The notes beneath the pieces were generated by a model. That model was not told where the DNA came from. It did not search any database and was given only the letters and a program-made list of their open reading frames with translations. Positions 1-6,083 of a DNA stretch of 8,686 nucleotides are shown in pieces; positions within the stretch are counted from its first letter, which is position 1, and every line of letters starts with the position of its first letter. Source of the stretch: CANKBT01 sp038236005 (GTDB lineage: Bacteria; Actinomycetota; Actinomycetes; Mycobacteriales; SCTD01); the NCBI GenBank assembly GCA_038236005.1, contig JBBSTI010000149.1:1-8686 (forward strand), read 5' to 3'. The position numbers and the translations under genes are program-made.

Positions 1-1162
1 CCCCGAAGACCCGCACGGCCTCGGCTACTTCGACGGCACCCACCTCTACGATCACGCCGACCCCCGGCAGGGACGCCACCCGGACTGGGGTACGCTCGTC
101 TTCAACTACGGCCGCAACGAGGTCCGCAACTTCCTCGTCGCGAACGCCACCTACTGGCTGCAGGAGATGCACGTCGACGGCCTCCGGGTCGACGCGGTCG
201 CCTCGATGCTCTACCTGGACTACTCGCGTGAAGAGGGTCAGTGGGAGCCGAACGTGTATGGCGGACGAGAGAACCTCGAGGCGGTCGCCTTCCTGCAGGA
301 GGTCAACTCCGTCGTCTACCGCCGCGTCCCCGGCGTCATGATGATCGCCGAGGAGTCGACGGCGTGGCCGGGCGTCTCGCGCCCGACCCACCTCGGTGGC
401 CTCGGCTTCGGGTTCAAGTGGAACATGGGGTGGATGCACGACTCGCTGGACTACATGGCGCACGAGCCCGTCCACCGCGGCTACCACCACCACCAGATGA
501 CGTTCTCGATGGTTTACGCCTACTCGGAGAACTACGTCCTGCCGATCAGCCACGACGAGGTCGTGCACGGCAAGGGTTCCCTGCTCCGCAAGATGCCGGG
601 CGACCGCTGGCAGCAGCTGGCGAGCGTCCGCGCCTACCTCGCCTTCCAGTGGGCGCACCCCGGCAAGCAGCTGCTGTTCATGGGGTGCGAGTTCGCGCAG
701 GAGTCCGAGTGGTCGGAGGAACGCAGCCTGGACTGGTGGCTGCTCGACCTGCCGGACCACCGCGGGGTCGCCCTGTCGCTGCGCGAGATGAACCGGGTCT
801 ACAAGGACACCTCGGCGCTGTGGTCGCTGGACCACGAGGCCTCCGGGTTCTCGTGGATCGACGCGAACGACGCGACCGGGAACGTCTTCTCCTTCCTGCG
901 GTTCGGGACAGACGGTTCCGCGCTCGCCTGCATCAGCAACTTTGCGAGCAACCCGCACGAGGACTACCGCCTGGGGCTGCCCTGGGCCGGCGAGTGGTCC
1001 GAGGTCATGAACACCGATGCCGAGGCGTTCGCGGGCAGCGGTGTCGGCAACTTCGGCGGCGTCCAGGCCGGTGACGAGTCGTGCCACGGACAGCCGGCCT
1101 CGGCTCTGCTGCGCCTACCCCCGCTCGGGACGGTCTGGCTCACCAGCCCCGGCCCCGCCTAG
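1..1162 (+). CDS. glgB: 1,4-alpha-glucan branching enzyme GlgB, C-terminal part (5' end outside window)
   Basis: GlgB (GH13) cuts alpha-1,4 glucan chains and re-attaches them as alpha-1,6 branches during glycogen synthesis in the cytoplasm. The reading frame is already open at base 2 and ends with TAG at 1160-1162, giving about 386 visible residues. The usual length is 630-750, so the N-terminal CBM48 region and the start of the catalytic barrel are missing. The GH13 motifs are clear. DGLRVDAVAS carries the nucleophile Asp at codon 191-193 (Asp405 in the E. coli enzyme). MMIAEEST carries the acid/base Glu and is followed by the GlgB-typical PGVSRPT. LPISHDEVVHGKGSL carries the third acidic residue. 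The end, LRLPPLGTVWL, is the usual beta-sandwich C-terminus. A strong hairpin follows 9 bases after the stop, so this is probably the last gene of its transcript. Family assignment is very secure. Confidence 0.96.
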   Translation, partial: PEDPHGLGYFDGTHLYDHADPRQGRHPDWGTLVFNYGRNEVRNFLVANATYWLQEMHVDGLRVDAVASMLYLDYSREEGQWEPNVYGGRENLEAVAFLQEVNSVVYRRVPGVMMIAEESTAWPGVSRPTHLGGLGFGFKWNMGWMHDSLDYMAHEPVHRGYHHHQMTFSMVYAYSENYVLPISHDEVVHGKGSLLRKMPGDRWQQLASVRAYLAFQWAHPGKQLLFMGCEFAQESEWSEERSLDWWLLDLPDHRGVALSLREMNRVYKDTSALWSLDHEASGFSWIDANDATGNVFSFLRFGTDGSALACISNFASNPHEDYRLGLPWAGEWSEVMNTDAEAFAGSGVGNFGGVQAGDESCHGQPASALLRLPPLGTVWLTSPGPA

Positions 1163-1171
1163 CCGGCCGTT

Positions 1172-1216
1172 GCGTCCGTCCGACCCGGACCGCCGCGTGA
1201 CGGGTCGGGCGGACGC
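1172..1216 (+). terminator. Strong hairpin terminator between convergent glgB and the phosphotransferase gene
   Basis: A 16-bp stem (left arm 1172-1187, right arm 1201-1216) encloses a 13-base loop. In the plus-strand RNA every position pairs, with one U-G wobble (1179/1209). In the minus-strand RNA that position is an A-C mismatch, so the structure fits glgB termination best but could serve both genes. No clear U-tract follows, which is common in actinobacterial terminators. It begins 9 bases after the glgB stop and ends 17 bases before the stop of the convergent gene. Confidence 0.8.
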
Positions 1217-1233
1217 GCCGTCGGTGCTTGCCG

Positions 1234-2268
1234 TCAGCCGGGCAACCCGTGCTCGTCCGCGACCTGTTCCGCGCGGCCGAGCATCACCTCCACGGTCTGC
1301 GCACTGATCCGGGTGTCGCCGGACGCGTCGGTGAGGGCACGGCTGCGCACGCCCTCAGCCACCACCACCAGCTTCCAGCAGGCCAGCGCGAACCAGTAGC
1401 CCACGCTCGAGACGTCTCGACCGGTCGTCTCGGCGTAGCGCTCGACGAGCTCGGAGCGGGTCGGGAAACCCGGCAGCGAGGGGATGTCGGTCGGAGCGCC
1501 CGCCTCGTCGTCTGACTCAGGCCAGTAGGCCAGCAGTCCTCCGAGGTCAGCCACCGGATCACCCAGCGTGCACAGCTCCCAGTCCAGGATCCCTGCCACG
1601 CCGCCGTCGGACGTGCTCGTGACGACGTTCAGCAGGTGGTAGTCCCCGTGCACCAGGGTGGTCTCCCGCTGCGGCGGGACGCACCGTTCCAGACGGTCTG
1701 CGAGCGCGTGCACCCCGGGTAGCTCACGCAGCCCGGTGTCGTCCCACTGGCGGCGCCATCGCCGCAGCTGACGGTGGGCGTACGGGCCGTCCGATGCCAG
1801 CCCCGTCAGGCCGACCGCCGCGACGTCGACCGCGTGCACCGTGCCGAGCGCCTCGGCGAGGGACCGGCCGATCGCTCGCCGACGCCCCTCAGCCAGGGTG
1901 AGCGCGACCGCTCTGCTCTCGACGACCAGGCCCTCGACGAGCTGCATCAGCAGCAGCGGGACCTCTGCGACGTCGGCGTCCTCGCACAGCGCCAACGGGG
2001 TGGGGGCGAGGACCGCGGTGCCGGCCAGCGCCGACATCACCCGGTGCTCCCGGGCGATGTCGTGCGCCGAGGCCAGCCGAGGCCCGGTCGGCGCGCGGCG
2101 CAGCACCCACCGCTGCTGCCGGGCGTCCGTGACCAGATACGTCAGGTTGGAGCGCCCGTCCCCCATCCGCGCGAAGGAGAACGGGGCCACGGCACCGACC
2201 CCGGCCCTGGTGAGCCAGCCGGAGACCGGACCGACCTGGATCCCGGCAGGCTCGTCAGCCTGGCTCAT
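1234..2268 (-). CDS. Phosphotransferase family protein (APH/choline-kinase fold, ACAD10/11- and LvaA-like)
   Basis: This is a 344-residue kinase-fold protein of the aminoglycoside phosphotransferase superfamily. A glycine-rich loop GRSNLTYLV lies at 38-46. A basic VLRRAP segment (55-60) is followed by AHDIAREHRV, as in the kinase domains of human ACAD10/ACAD11. The Brenner-type catalytic motif LVHGDYHLLN is at 205-214 (base Asp209) and the metal-binding ILDWE at 227-231. Bacterial relatives sit in acyl-CoA catabolic operons, and Pseudomonas putida LvaA phosphorylates 4-hydroxyacyl-CoA. By family and context I infer a hydroxyacyl-CoA-type substrate rather than drug resistance; the true substrate is unknown. 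The ATG at 2268 lies 16 bases after the SDR stop. AGGTG about 6 bases upstream can serve as ribosome binding site, so it is the last gene of the minus-strand operon. It looks intact. Confidence 0.88.
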   Translation of the reverse strand: MSQADEPAGIQVGPVSGWLTRAGVGAVAPFSFARMGDGRSNLTYLVTDARQQRWVLRRAPTGPRLASAHDIAREHRVMSALAGTAVLAPTPLALCEDADVAEVPLLLMQLVEGLVVESRAVALTLAEGRRRAIGRSLAEALGTVHAVDVAAVGLTGLASDGPYAHRQLRRWRRQWDDTGLRELPGVHALADRLERCVPPQRETTLVHGDYHLLNVVTSTSDGGVAGILDWELCTLGDPVADLGGLLAYWPESDDEAGAPTDIPSLPGFPTRSELVERYAETTGRDVSSVGYWFALACWKLVVVAEGVRSRALTDASGDTRISAQTVEVMLGRAEQVADEHGLPG

Positions 2269-2284
2269 CGCCGCACCTAGCGTC

Positions 2285-2924
2285 TCATCGGGGCGCGGTC
2301 GCGGGAGCGCCGTGCCGCTGACCCCCGTCGACGACCAGCGTCTCCCCGGTGATCCACGAGGACATGTCCGAGGCCAGGAACAGCACCGCGCCGGCGACGT
2401 CGTCCGGCTCTCCGATCCGACCCAGCGGCGTCTTGTCGGCGACCTTCTGCTCGTGCTCCTGCCAGAGCGCCTCGGCCAGGCGGGTACGCACGACCCCCGG
2501 CGCCACGGCGTTGACCCGGACCCCGGGCCCCAGCTCGAGCGCCAGCTGGCTGGTCAGATGAATCAGCGCGGCCTTGGACGCGTGATAGACGCCGAGGTCC
2601 GGGCCGACCACGAGCCCGCCGACGGAGGCGTTGTTGACCACGACGCCACCGTGGTCGCGCATCCAGGCCCGCCAGACCAGACCCGTCCAGAGCGAGGGAC
2701 CCCACAGGTTGACGTCCAGGGTCTTGGCGAACCGTCCATGGTCCTGGTCCAGGACCGGTCCGAACGAGGGGTTGGTGCCGGCGTTGTTGACCAGGATGTC
2801 CACGCTCCCGAAGCGTTCGACAGCCCCGTCGACGCACGCGTTCGCCGCCTCCTCGTCGGTCACGTGCGCCTGCACGCCGATCGAGCCGTGGCCCACCTGC
2901 TCCGCGGCCTCGTCCGCCGCGGAC
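2285..2924 (-). pseudogene. SDR-family oxidoreductase, N-terminally truncated (3' fragment)
   Basis: This is a short-chain dehydrogenase/reductase (NAD(P)-dependent alcohol/ketone oxidoreductase) lacking its beginning. The remaining frame, counted from the GTG at 2929, gives 214 residues against about 250 normally. It carries NNAG (48-51), the Asn of NLWG (74), the catalytic Ser102 in NNASVGG and Tyr115-x3-Lys119 in YHASK. It also has PGVVRT after the active site and the final GETLVVDGG strand. The first ~40 residues, with the TGxxxGxG dinucleotide-binding loop, are absent. Upstream in this frame there is only sequence belonging to the acyl-CoA ligase gene, in another frame. Without the Rossmann loop the product should not bind cofactor. 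The GTG at 2929 with GGGGAG upstream could start translation, but it lies in ligase sequence, so I see it as accidental. The frame ends at 2285, 16 bases before the phosphotransferase start. Confidence 0.85.
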
Positions 2925-2932
2925 CGCACCGA
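2918..2932. other. Junction where the acyl-CoA ligase gene is fused out of frame to the SDR gene
   Basis: Read on the minus strand, ligase homology (ending SLPAEVIRAFGERFGA, codon of the last Ala at 2927-2925) gives way within a few bases to SDR homology (RSAADEAAEQ...) in a different frame. Nothing resembling an insertion element, a terminal repeat or a target duplication lies at the join. The residues around the change (FGAV in one frame, VRSAADE in the other) overlap on the same bases, so the exact breakpoint cannot be fixed. A short shared sequence at the break is possible. It may be a real deletion or an assembly artefact. Confidence 0.8.
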
Positions 2933-3797
2933 ACCGCTCCCCGAAGGCGCGGATCACCTCGGCGGGCAGCGAGGCGCCGCCCGAGGAGCACAGGCGCAGG
3001 CTCGCGAAGTCGTCGGGGCCGTAACGTCCCTTTGCCTGCAGCATGGCGTTGTACATCGTCGGGACCCCGGCGAAGGACGTGAGCCGCTCGTCGCGGATGA
3101 GCGCGACCGCGGCGTCGGCGTCGAACGGGCTCACCAGGGACAGCGACCCACCGACGGCCATCACCGATCCCATGACGACGGCCTGACCGTAGATGTGGAA
3201 CAGCGGGAGCCCCGTGCCGAAGCGATCGTCAGGGGTGAGGCTCAGCACGTCCTCGAACGCCGCGGCGCACGCCCGCAGGTTGCCGTAGCTGATCTCGGCA
3301 CCCTTGGGACGCCCGGTCGTGCCCGAGGTGTAGAGCAGCGCCGCCGTGTCGGCGGGCGTGCGTTCGACCGGACGAGCGGCGTGCGGCGCTCCGGGCAACC
3401 CGGCGAGGTGCGGCCCGACCGACCAGAACGGCAGGCTCCGGGAGGCCGCCGCCTGCTCGGCCGCCGTCGCGCTGTCGCTCCAGGCAACGGCCAGAGCGAC
3501 GCCCGCGTCCTCCAGCACATACTCCAGCTCGGCCGTGGTCGACATGGTGTTGACCGTGACGGCCACCGCTCCGGCGGCCAGCACGCCGTAGTAGAGCGGA
3601 CCGAACTCGGGGACGCTCGGGGCCAGGAGCAGCACCCGATCACCCGGCCGTACGCCGGCGGCGAAGAGCGCTCCGGCCACCGCGGCCGCGCCGTCCTTCA
3701 GGGCGGCGTATGTCAGCGAGCGCCCGGACCCCTGGAGCGCCGTCCTTCCCCCTGCCTGCTCGGCGTGGTCCCACACGAACTGAGCGACGTTGCTCAC
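2925..3797 (-). pseudogene. AMP-binding acyl-CoA ligase/synthetase, C-terminally truncated (5' fragment)
   Basis: Members of the ANL superfamily activate a carboxylic acid with ATP and join it to CoA. About 291 residues of genuine ligase remain. The P-loop YTSGTTGRPKG is at 156-166, followed by PLFHIYGQ (198-205), FAGVPTMYN (242-250) and LRLCSSGGASLP (268-278). Then homology stops. The EGYGLSET-type adenylate motif, the hinge and the whole C-terminal domain with the catalytic Lys are missing, out of roughly 500 residues. The start is the GTG at 3797-3795: it overlaps the tetR stop as GTGA and has a good GGAAGGG ribosome site 6 bases upstream. The frame stays open past the break, through out-of-frame SDR sequence, to a stop at 2277, giving a 506-residue chimaeric ORF of deceptively normal length. 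The longer upstream start at 3869 lies inside tetR and is unlikely. The product should be inactive. Confidence 0.87.
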
Positions 3798-4492
3798 GGC
3801 TTGCCCTTCCGTACGAACGTGCTCGAGCCCACGGGGATCTCCGCAGGGATGCGCAAAGCGTTGAGCCACAGCCGGGTCGTCGTGGCGACCAGGACGTCGA
3901 ACGGGACCGGGTCCTCCAGGACGTAGGTGGTGTAGGCGAGCCGGCTGACCATGCCGGAGATCGCCTTGGCGGCCACCTCCGCGTCCAGCTCGGGGTCCGC
4001 GAGACCGAGCCGCTGCAGCCGCGTGATGCTGCGGGCGTTGCGATCGACGAAGGCGCGCGAGCGTCTGAGCCGCATCCGACGGAACGCGTCGTCCACCGTC
4101 GCCACCTGCTCGATCACCGCCATCAGCGACGCGTTCGTCCGGTACAGCTCGAGGTAGGCACGGTTGTTGGCCTCAATCGCCGACACCACGTCGGCGTGCA
4201 CGTCGCTCTCGACCGTCCGGGGGTTGAGCATCTCCTCCTGCACCTCGTCGAAGACCGCGCCGAAGATCTCCTGCTTGCTGGTGAAGTAGGTGTAGAACGA
4301 GCCGGCCGCGACATCGGCCTCGGTCGAGATGTCGGCGATGCGGGCATCGACGTAGCCGTCGCGGGCGAAGACGACCCGCGCCGCCGCCACCAACGCGCTG
4401 CGGGTCCGGATGCCCCGCCTGCTCGTCGGCAGCGGGCGAGGACCGGGGTCCGGGCTGGTCGCACGTCGCGCGACCGCCGGACGACCGGTCAC
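3794..4492 (-). CDS. TetR/AcrR-family transcriptional regulator
   Basis: This is a 232-residue one-component regulator. An Arg/Pro-rich N-terminal tail of about 26 residues precedes the TetR DNA-binding domain: RSALVAAARVVFARDGY (31-47), then the helix-turn-helix IADISTEADVAAGSFYTYF (52-70) and the typical TSKQEIF. The remaining helical domain should bind the ligand and form the dimer; its sequence does not tell me the ligand. The GTG start at 4492 overlaps the maoC stop as GTGA, and its own stop overlaps the ligase start the same way, so the three genes look translationally coupled. A longer open frame extends to 4825 but that part is antisense-frame noise inside maoC. From its place in the operon I infer that it senses the substrate or an acyl-CoA intermediate and represses the operon from the palindrome at 5005-5024. 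Confidence 0.92.
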   Translation of the reverse strand: MTGRPAVARRATSPDPGPRPLPTSRRGIRTRSALVAAARVVFARDGYVDARIADISTEADVAAGSFYTYFTSKQEIFGAVFDEVQEEMLNPRTVESDVHADVVSAIEANNRAYLELYRTNASLMAVIEQVATVDDAFRRMRLRRSRAFVDRNARSITRLQRLGLADPELDAEVAAKAISGMVSRLAYTTYVLEDPVPFDVLVATTTRLWLNALRIPAEIPVGSSTFVRKGKP

Positions 4493-4965
4493 GCCGACTT
4501 CTCGACGAACCGCCCGACAGACTCCGCGACACACACCGGCTTCTCGGCACCCTCGCACCTGAAGACCTGCGTCGTGGTCACCTGTGCGCCGCCGGCCACC
4601 CGGGTCACGGCCGTCACCGTGGCCGTCATGCGCACCTTCGAGCCGACCGGCACCGGCGCAGGGAAGCGCACCTTCTCGTAGCCGTAGTTCAGGGTCATCG
4701 CGAAGCCCTCGAAGGAGAACAGCTCCTCGGTGAGCGTGGGGCCCAGCGACAGGGTCAGCAGACCGTGGGCGATGGTGCCGCCCGCGGGGCTGTCCGCAGC
4801 CCGCCCGGGGTCGACGTGGATCCACTGCCGGTCGCCGGTGGTCTCGGCGAAACTGTCGACCGTGCTCTGGTCGACCAGGACCCAGTCGGTCGGTCCCAGC
4901 TCCTTGCCGACGAGCGCCTCCAGGTCCTCGATCGATCGCGGTGTCTGACGCTGCTCCAGGCTCAC
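4489..4965 (-). CDS. MaoC-like hot-dog fold dehydratase (Rv0130-type enoyl-CoA hydratase)
   Basis: This 158-residue single-domain protein is of the MaoC/NodN type. These are usually (R)-specific enoyl-CoA hydratases adding water to trans-2-enoyl-CoA. The catalytic segment ETTGDRQWIHVDPGRA (41-56) has Asp45 and His50 at the spacing of the hydratase dyad. It is followed by GGTIAHGLLTLSL, as in Mycobacterium tuberculosis Rv0130. The Asn-Pro of the classic hydratase motif is replaced by Gln-Trp, a known trait of this subfamily. I choose the GTG at 4965 because AAGGGG lies about 6 bases upstream and homologues begin near here. An ATG at 4998 exists but has no ribosome site and overlaps the -10 box. 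It is the first gene of the operon and its stop overlaps the tetR start. Substrate is not predictable beyond an acyl-CoA. Confidence 0.9.
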   Translation of the reverse strand: MSLEQRQTPRSIEDLEALVGKELGPTDWVLVDQSTVDSFAETTGDRQWIHVDPGRAADSPAGGTIAHGLLTLSLGPTLTEELFSFEGFAMTLNYGYEKVRFPAPVPVGSKVRMTATVTAVTRVAGGAQVTTTQVFRCEGAEKPVCVAESVGRFVEKSA

Positions 4966-4993
4966 GGCTGCCCCTTCGGTCGACGAGGACCGC

Positions 4994-5022
4994 ACCATAT
5001 CTGAACGTGAGGACAACCTCAA
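4994..5022 (-). promoter_or_regulatory. Sigma70-like promoter of the maoC-tetR-ligase operon
   Basis: On the minus strand TTGAGG (5022-5017, 4/6 to TTGACA) is followed after exactly 17 bases by TATGGT (4999-4994, 4/6 to TATAAT). Transcription would begin around 4987, leaving a short leader with the AAGGGG ribosome site before the GTG at 4965. This is the only gap of this size upstream of the operon. The motif is a reading of the sequence only; no start site is known. Confidence 0.55.
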
Positions 5023-5024
5023 GT
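5005..5024. promoter_or_regulatory. Imperfect 20-bp palindrome, candidate TetR operator
   Basis: Minus strand ACtTGAGG-ttgt-CCTCAcGT: perfect 5-bp arms TGAGG/CCTCA around a 4-base centre, extended by AC/GT after one mismatch (7 of 10 positions per half symmetric). It covers the -35 box and most of the spacer of the promoter above, which is where a TetR-family repressor would block RNA polymerase. The regulator is the second gene of the operon. Binding is inferred from size, symmetry and position. Confidence 0.5.
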
Positions 5025-5055
5025 ATCGCGCTTGGCGGCGGGAGGGCATGCGGGT

Positions 5056-5107
5056 AGCGAGCTCAGAAGAGAGCGCTCGCCAGCGAGCTCAGAACAGAGC
5101 GCTCGCC
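5056..5107. repeat. 26-bp tandem duplication at the 3' end of the thioredoxin/TPR gene
   Basis: Two adjacent 26-bp units (5056-5081 and 5082-5107) differ at one base (G5069 versus C5095), and a 7-base start of a third unit follows (5108-5114). The second unit holds most of the last coding codons and the stop (5089-5091) of the gene on the minus strand. The first lies just past the stop. Each unit contains the 8-bp palindrome GAGCGCTC and GAGCTC. It looks like a recent local duplication by replication slippage. Confidence 0.85.
5075..5088 (-). terminator. Short hairpin directly after the thioredoxin/TPR stop codon, possible terminator
   Basis: GCTCGC-CA-GCGAGC is a perfect 6-bp inverted repeat (realistically a 5-bp stem with a 4-base loop) starting at the base after the stop of the minus-strand gene. 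A second copy at 5101-5114 lies within the coding end because of the 26-bp duplication. There is no T-tract, and the stem is short, so terminator function is only possible. Confidence 0.35.
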
Positions 5108-6027
5108 AGCGAGCGGCGGCCGGCGACCACCCGCGGGTCGTCCCCCGGCAGCACCAGGAACAGCTCGAGCAGCCGTTCGCGGACCGCGTCACGATCCTCA
5201 CCCTGGCTCGTGCGCACGGCGGTGACCAGACGAGCGATGGCCGCCTCGACCTGGTCGGACAGCACCTCTACGTCCGCTGCCGCCAGCTGAGCCGCGACGT
5301 CCGACGGGGACGCTGCGGCCCGGTCCAGGACCGCCTGCGGGTCGATGCCCTCCGTACGCCGGAAGAGCGCGACGCTCGCGCGGCCGGCCTGGGCCATGGC
5401 ATCACCGGGCGTCCGCGCGAGCAAGGCGTCATAGGCCGCCTCGGCAGCGGCGAAGTCACCCTGCTCGAGCGCCTCCTCGGCGACCAGGACCTCGGGCTCC
5501 GGCGCGGGTCCCTCGTCGAGCAGCTCAGGGCTGGGGGCCCCACCCGGGCCGGACAGACCAGCCTGCTCCGCGGCCGCCAGCACCTGCTGCAGAAAGCTGC
5601 GAAGGTCTTGCTCGGGCAGTGCGCCGGTGAAGCCCTGGATCAGCCGACCACCGATCGCGAGCATGACGGTCGGGATGCTCTGGATCTGCAGCTGGCCGGA
5701 GATGCCCTGGTTGGCGTCGACATCGATCTTCGCAAGCGCCCACGAGCCGTTCCCCTCGGCAGCGAGTTTCTCGAGCAACGGGGACAGCTGCTTGCACGGG
5801 CCGCACCAGGAGGCCCAGAAGTCCACGAGCACCGGCACCTGCAGCGACCGCCGCAGCACCCGGTCCTCGAACTCGGCCTCGGTGACGTCGAAGACGAGCT
5901 CGGTCCCCGCCGTGCCGACGCCCCCGGCCCCAGGCGTCCCGCCCGAGGAAGGTGCTGCCGTCGGTGGCCGCAGCCCCGACAGGTCGACCGCACCGGCGAC
6001 GTTGATGTCCGAAGGCCTCATCCGCAT
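5089..6027 (-). CDS. Thioredoxin-domain protein with TPR-like C-terminus (YbbN/CnoX type co-chaperone)
   Basis: The order of parts is a Pro/Gly-rich N-terminal linker, a thioredoxin fold, then a helical TPR-like half. From the ATG at 6027 (312 residues) the redox motif WCGPC is at 74-78, within VLVDFWASWCGPCKQL. IDVDANQG and SIPTVML with the cis-Pro follow, and GFTGALPEQDLRSFL ends the fold. The C-terminal part (EALEQGDFAAAEAAYDALL, DAMAQAGRA) has TPR-like helices. E. coli YbbN/CnoX is a holdase co-chaperone that protects client proteins under oxidative stress. It lacks CXXC, while this protein keeps it and may also be a thiol-disulfide enzyme. No signal peptide is seen, so it is cytoplasmic. 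Starts at 6021 (ATG), 6027 (ATG) and 6045 (GTG) are all possible and none has a clear ribosome site; leaderless translation is possible. It is divergent from the FAD oxidase. Confidence 0.9.
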   Translation of the reverse strand: MRMRPSDINVAGAVDLSGLRPPTAAPSSGGTPGAGGVGTAGTELVFDVTEAEFEDRVLRRSLQVPVLVDFWASWCGPCKQLSPLLEKLAAEGNGSWALAKIDVDANQGISGQLQIQSIPTVMLAIGGRLIQGFTGALPEQDLRSFLQQVLAAAEQAGLSGPGGAPSPELLDEGPAPEPEVLVAEEALEQGDFAAAEAAYDALLARTPGDAMAQAGRASVALFRRTEGIDPQAVLDRAAASPSDVAAQLAAADVEVLSDQVEAAIARLVTAVRTSQGEDRDAVRERLLELFLVLPGDDPRVVAGRRSLASALF

Positions 6028-6037
6028 GTCAGGAGTC

Positions 6038-6073
6038 AACCGCACCGGCGCCGCTCGGCTTCCCGGTGCGGTT
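6038..6073. promoter_or_regulatory. 11-bp perfect inverted repeat between the divergent thioredoxin/TPR and FAD-oxidase genes
   Basis: AACCGCACCGG (6038-6048) is matched by CCGGTGCGGTT (6063-6073), with 14 bases between. It fills nearly all of the short gap between the two divergent start regions, where both promoters must lie. It could be an operator for a dimeric regulator acting on both genes, or an mRNA hairpin near the starts. I see no convincing -35/-10 pair here on either strand. Confidence 0.5.
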
Positions 6074-6083
6074 CACTGGCCGG

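Noticed and set aside
1017..1307. Small plus-strand frame over the end of glgB and the intergenic hairpin
   Set aside because: It overlaps glgB in another frame and runs through the terminator stem; no ribosome site or recognisable product.
2930..2960. A real SDR start with a hidden Rossmann motif upstream of the GTG at 2929
   Set aside because: The upstream bases in the SDR frame read Ser/Gly/Pro-rich noise and code for conserved ligase residues in their own frame; there is no TGxxxGxG.
1841..3926. Long plus-strand open frames (413 and 431 codons) across the phosphotransferase, SDR and ligase region
   Set aside because: Antisense shadows of genuine minus-strand genes; Arg/Ser/Pro-rich, without recognisable domains.
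4493..4825. Extended N-terminus of the TetR regulator up to 4825
   Set aside because: The extra residues are an out-of-frame reading of the maoC gene; the GTG at 4492 gives a GTGA overlap and the normal family length.
6002..6030. TTGATG as a possible -35 box for the FAD oxidase
   Set aside because: No acceptable -10 box at 16-18 bases; too weak to report as a promoter.
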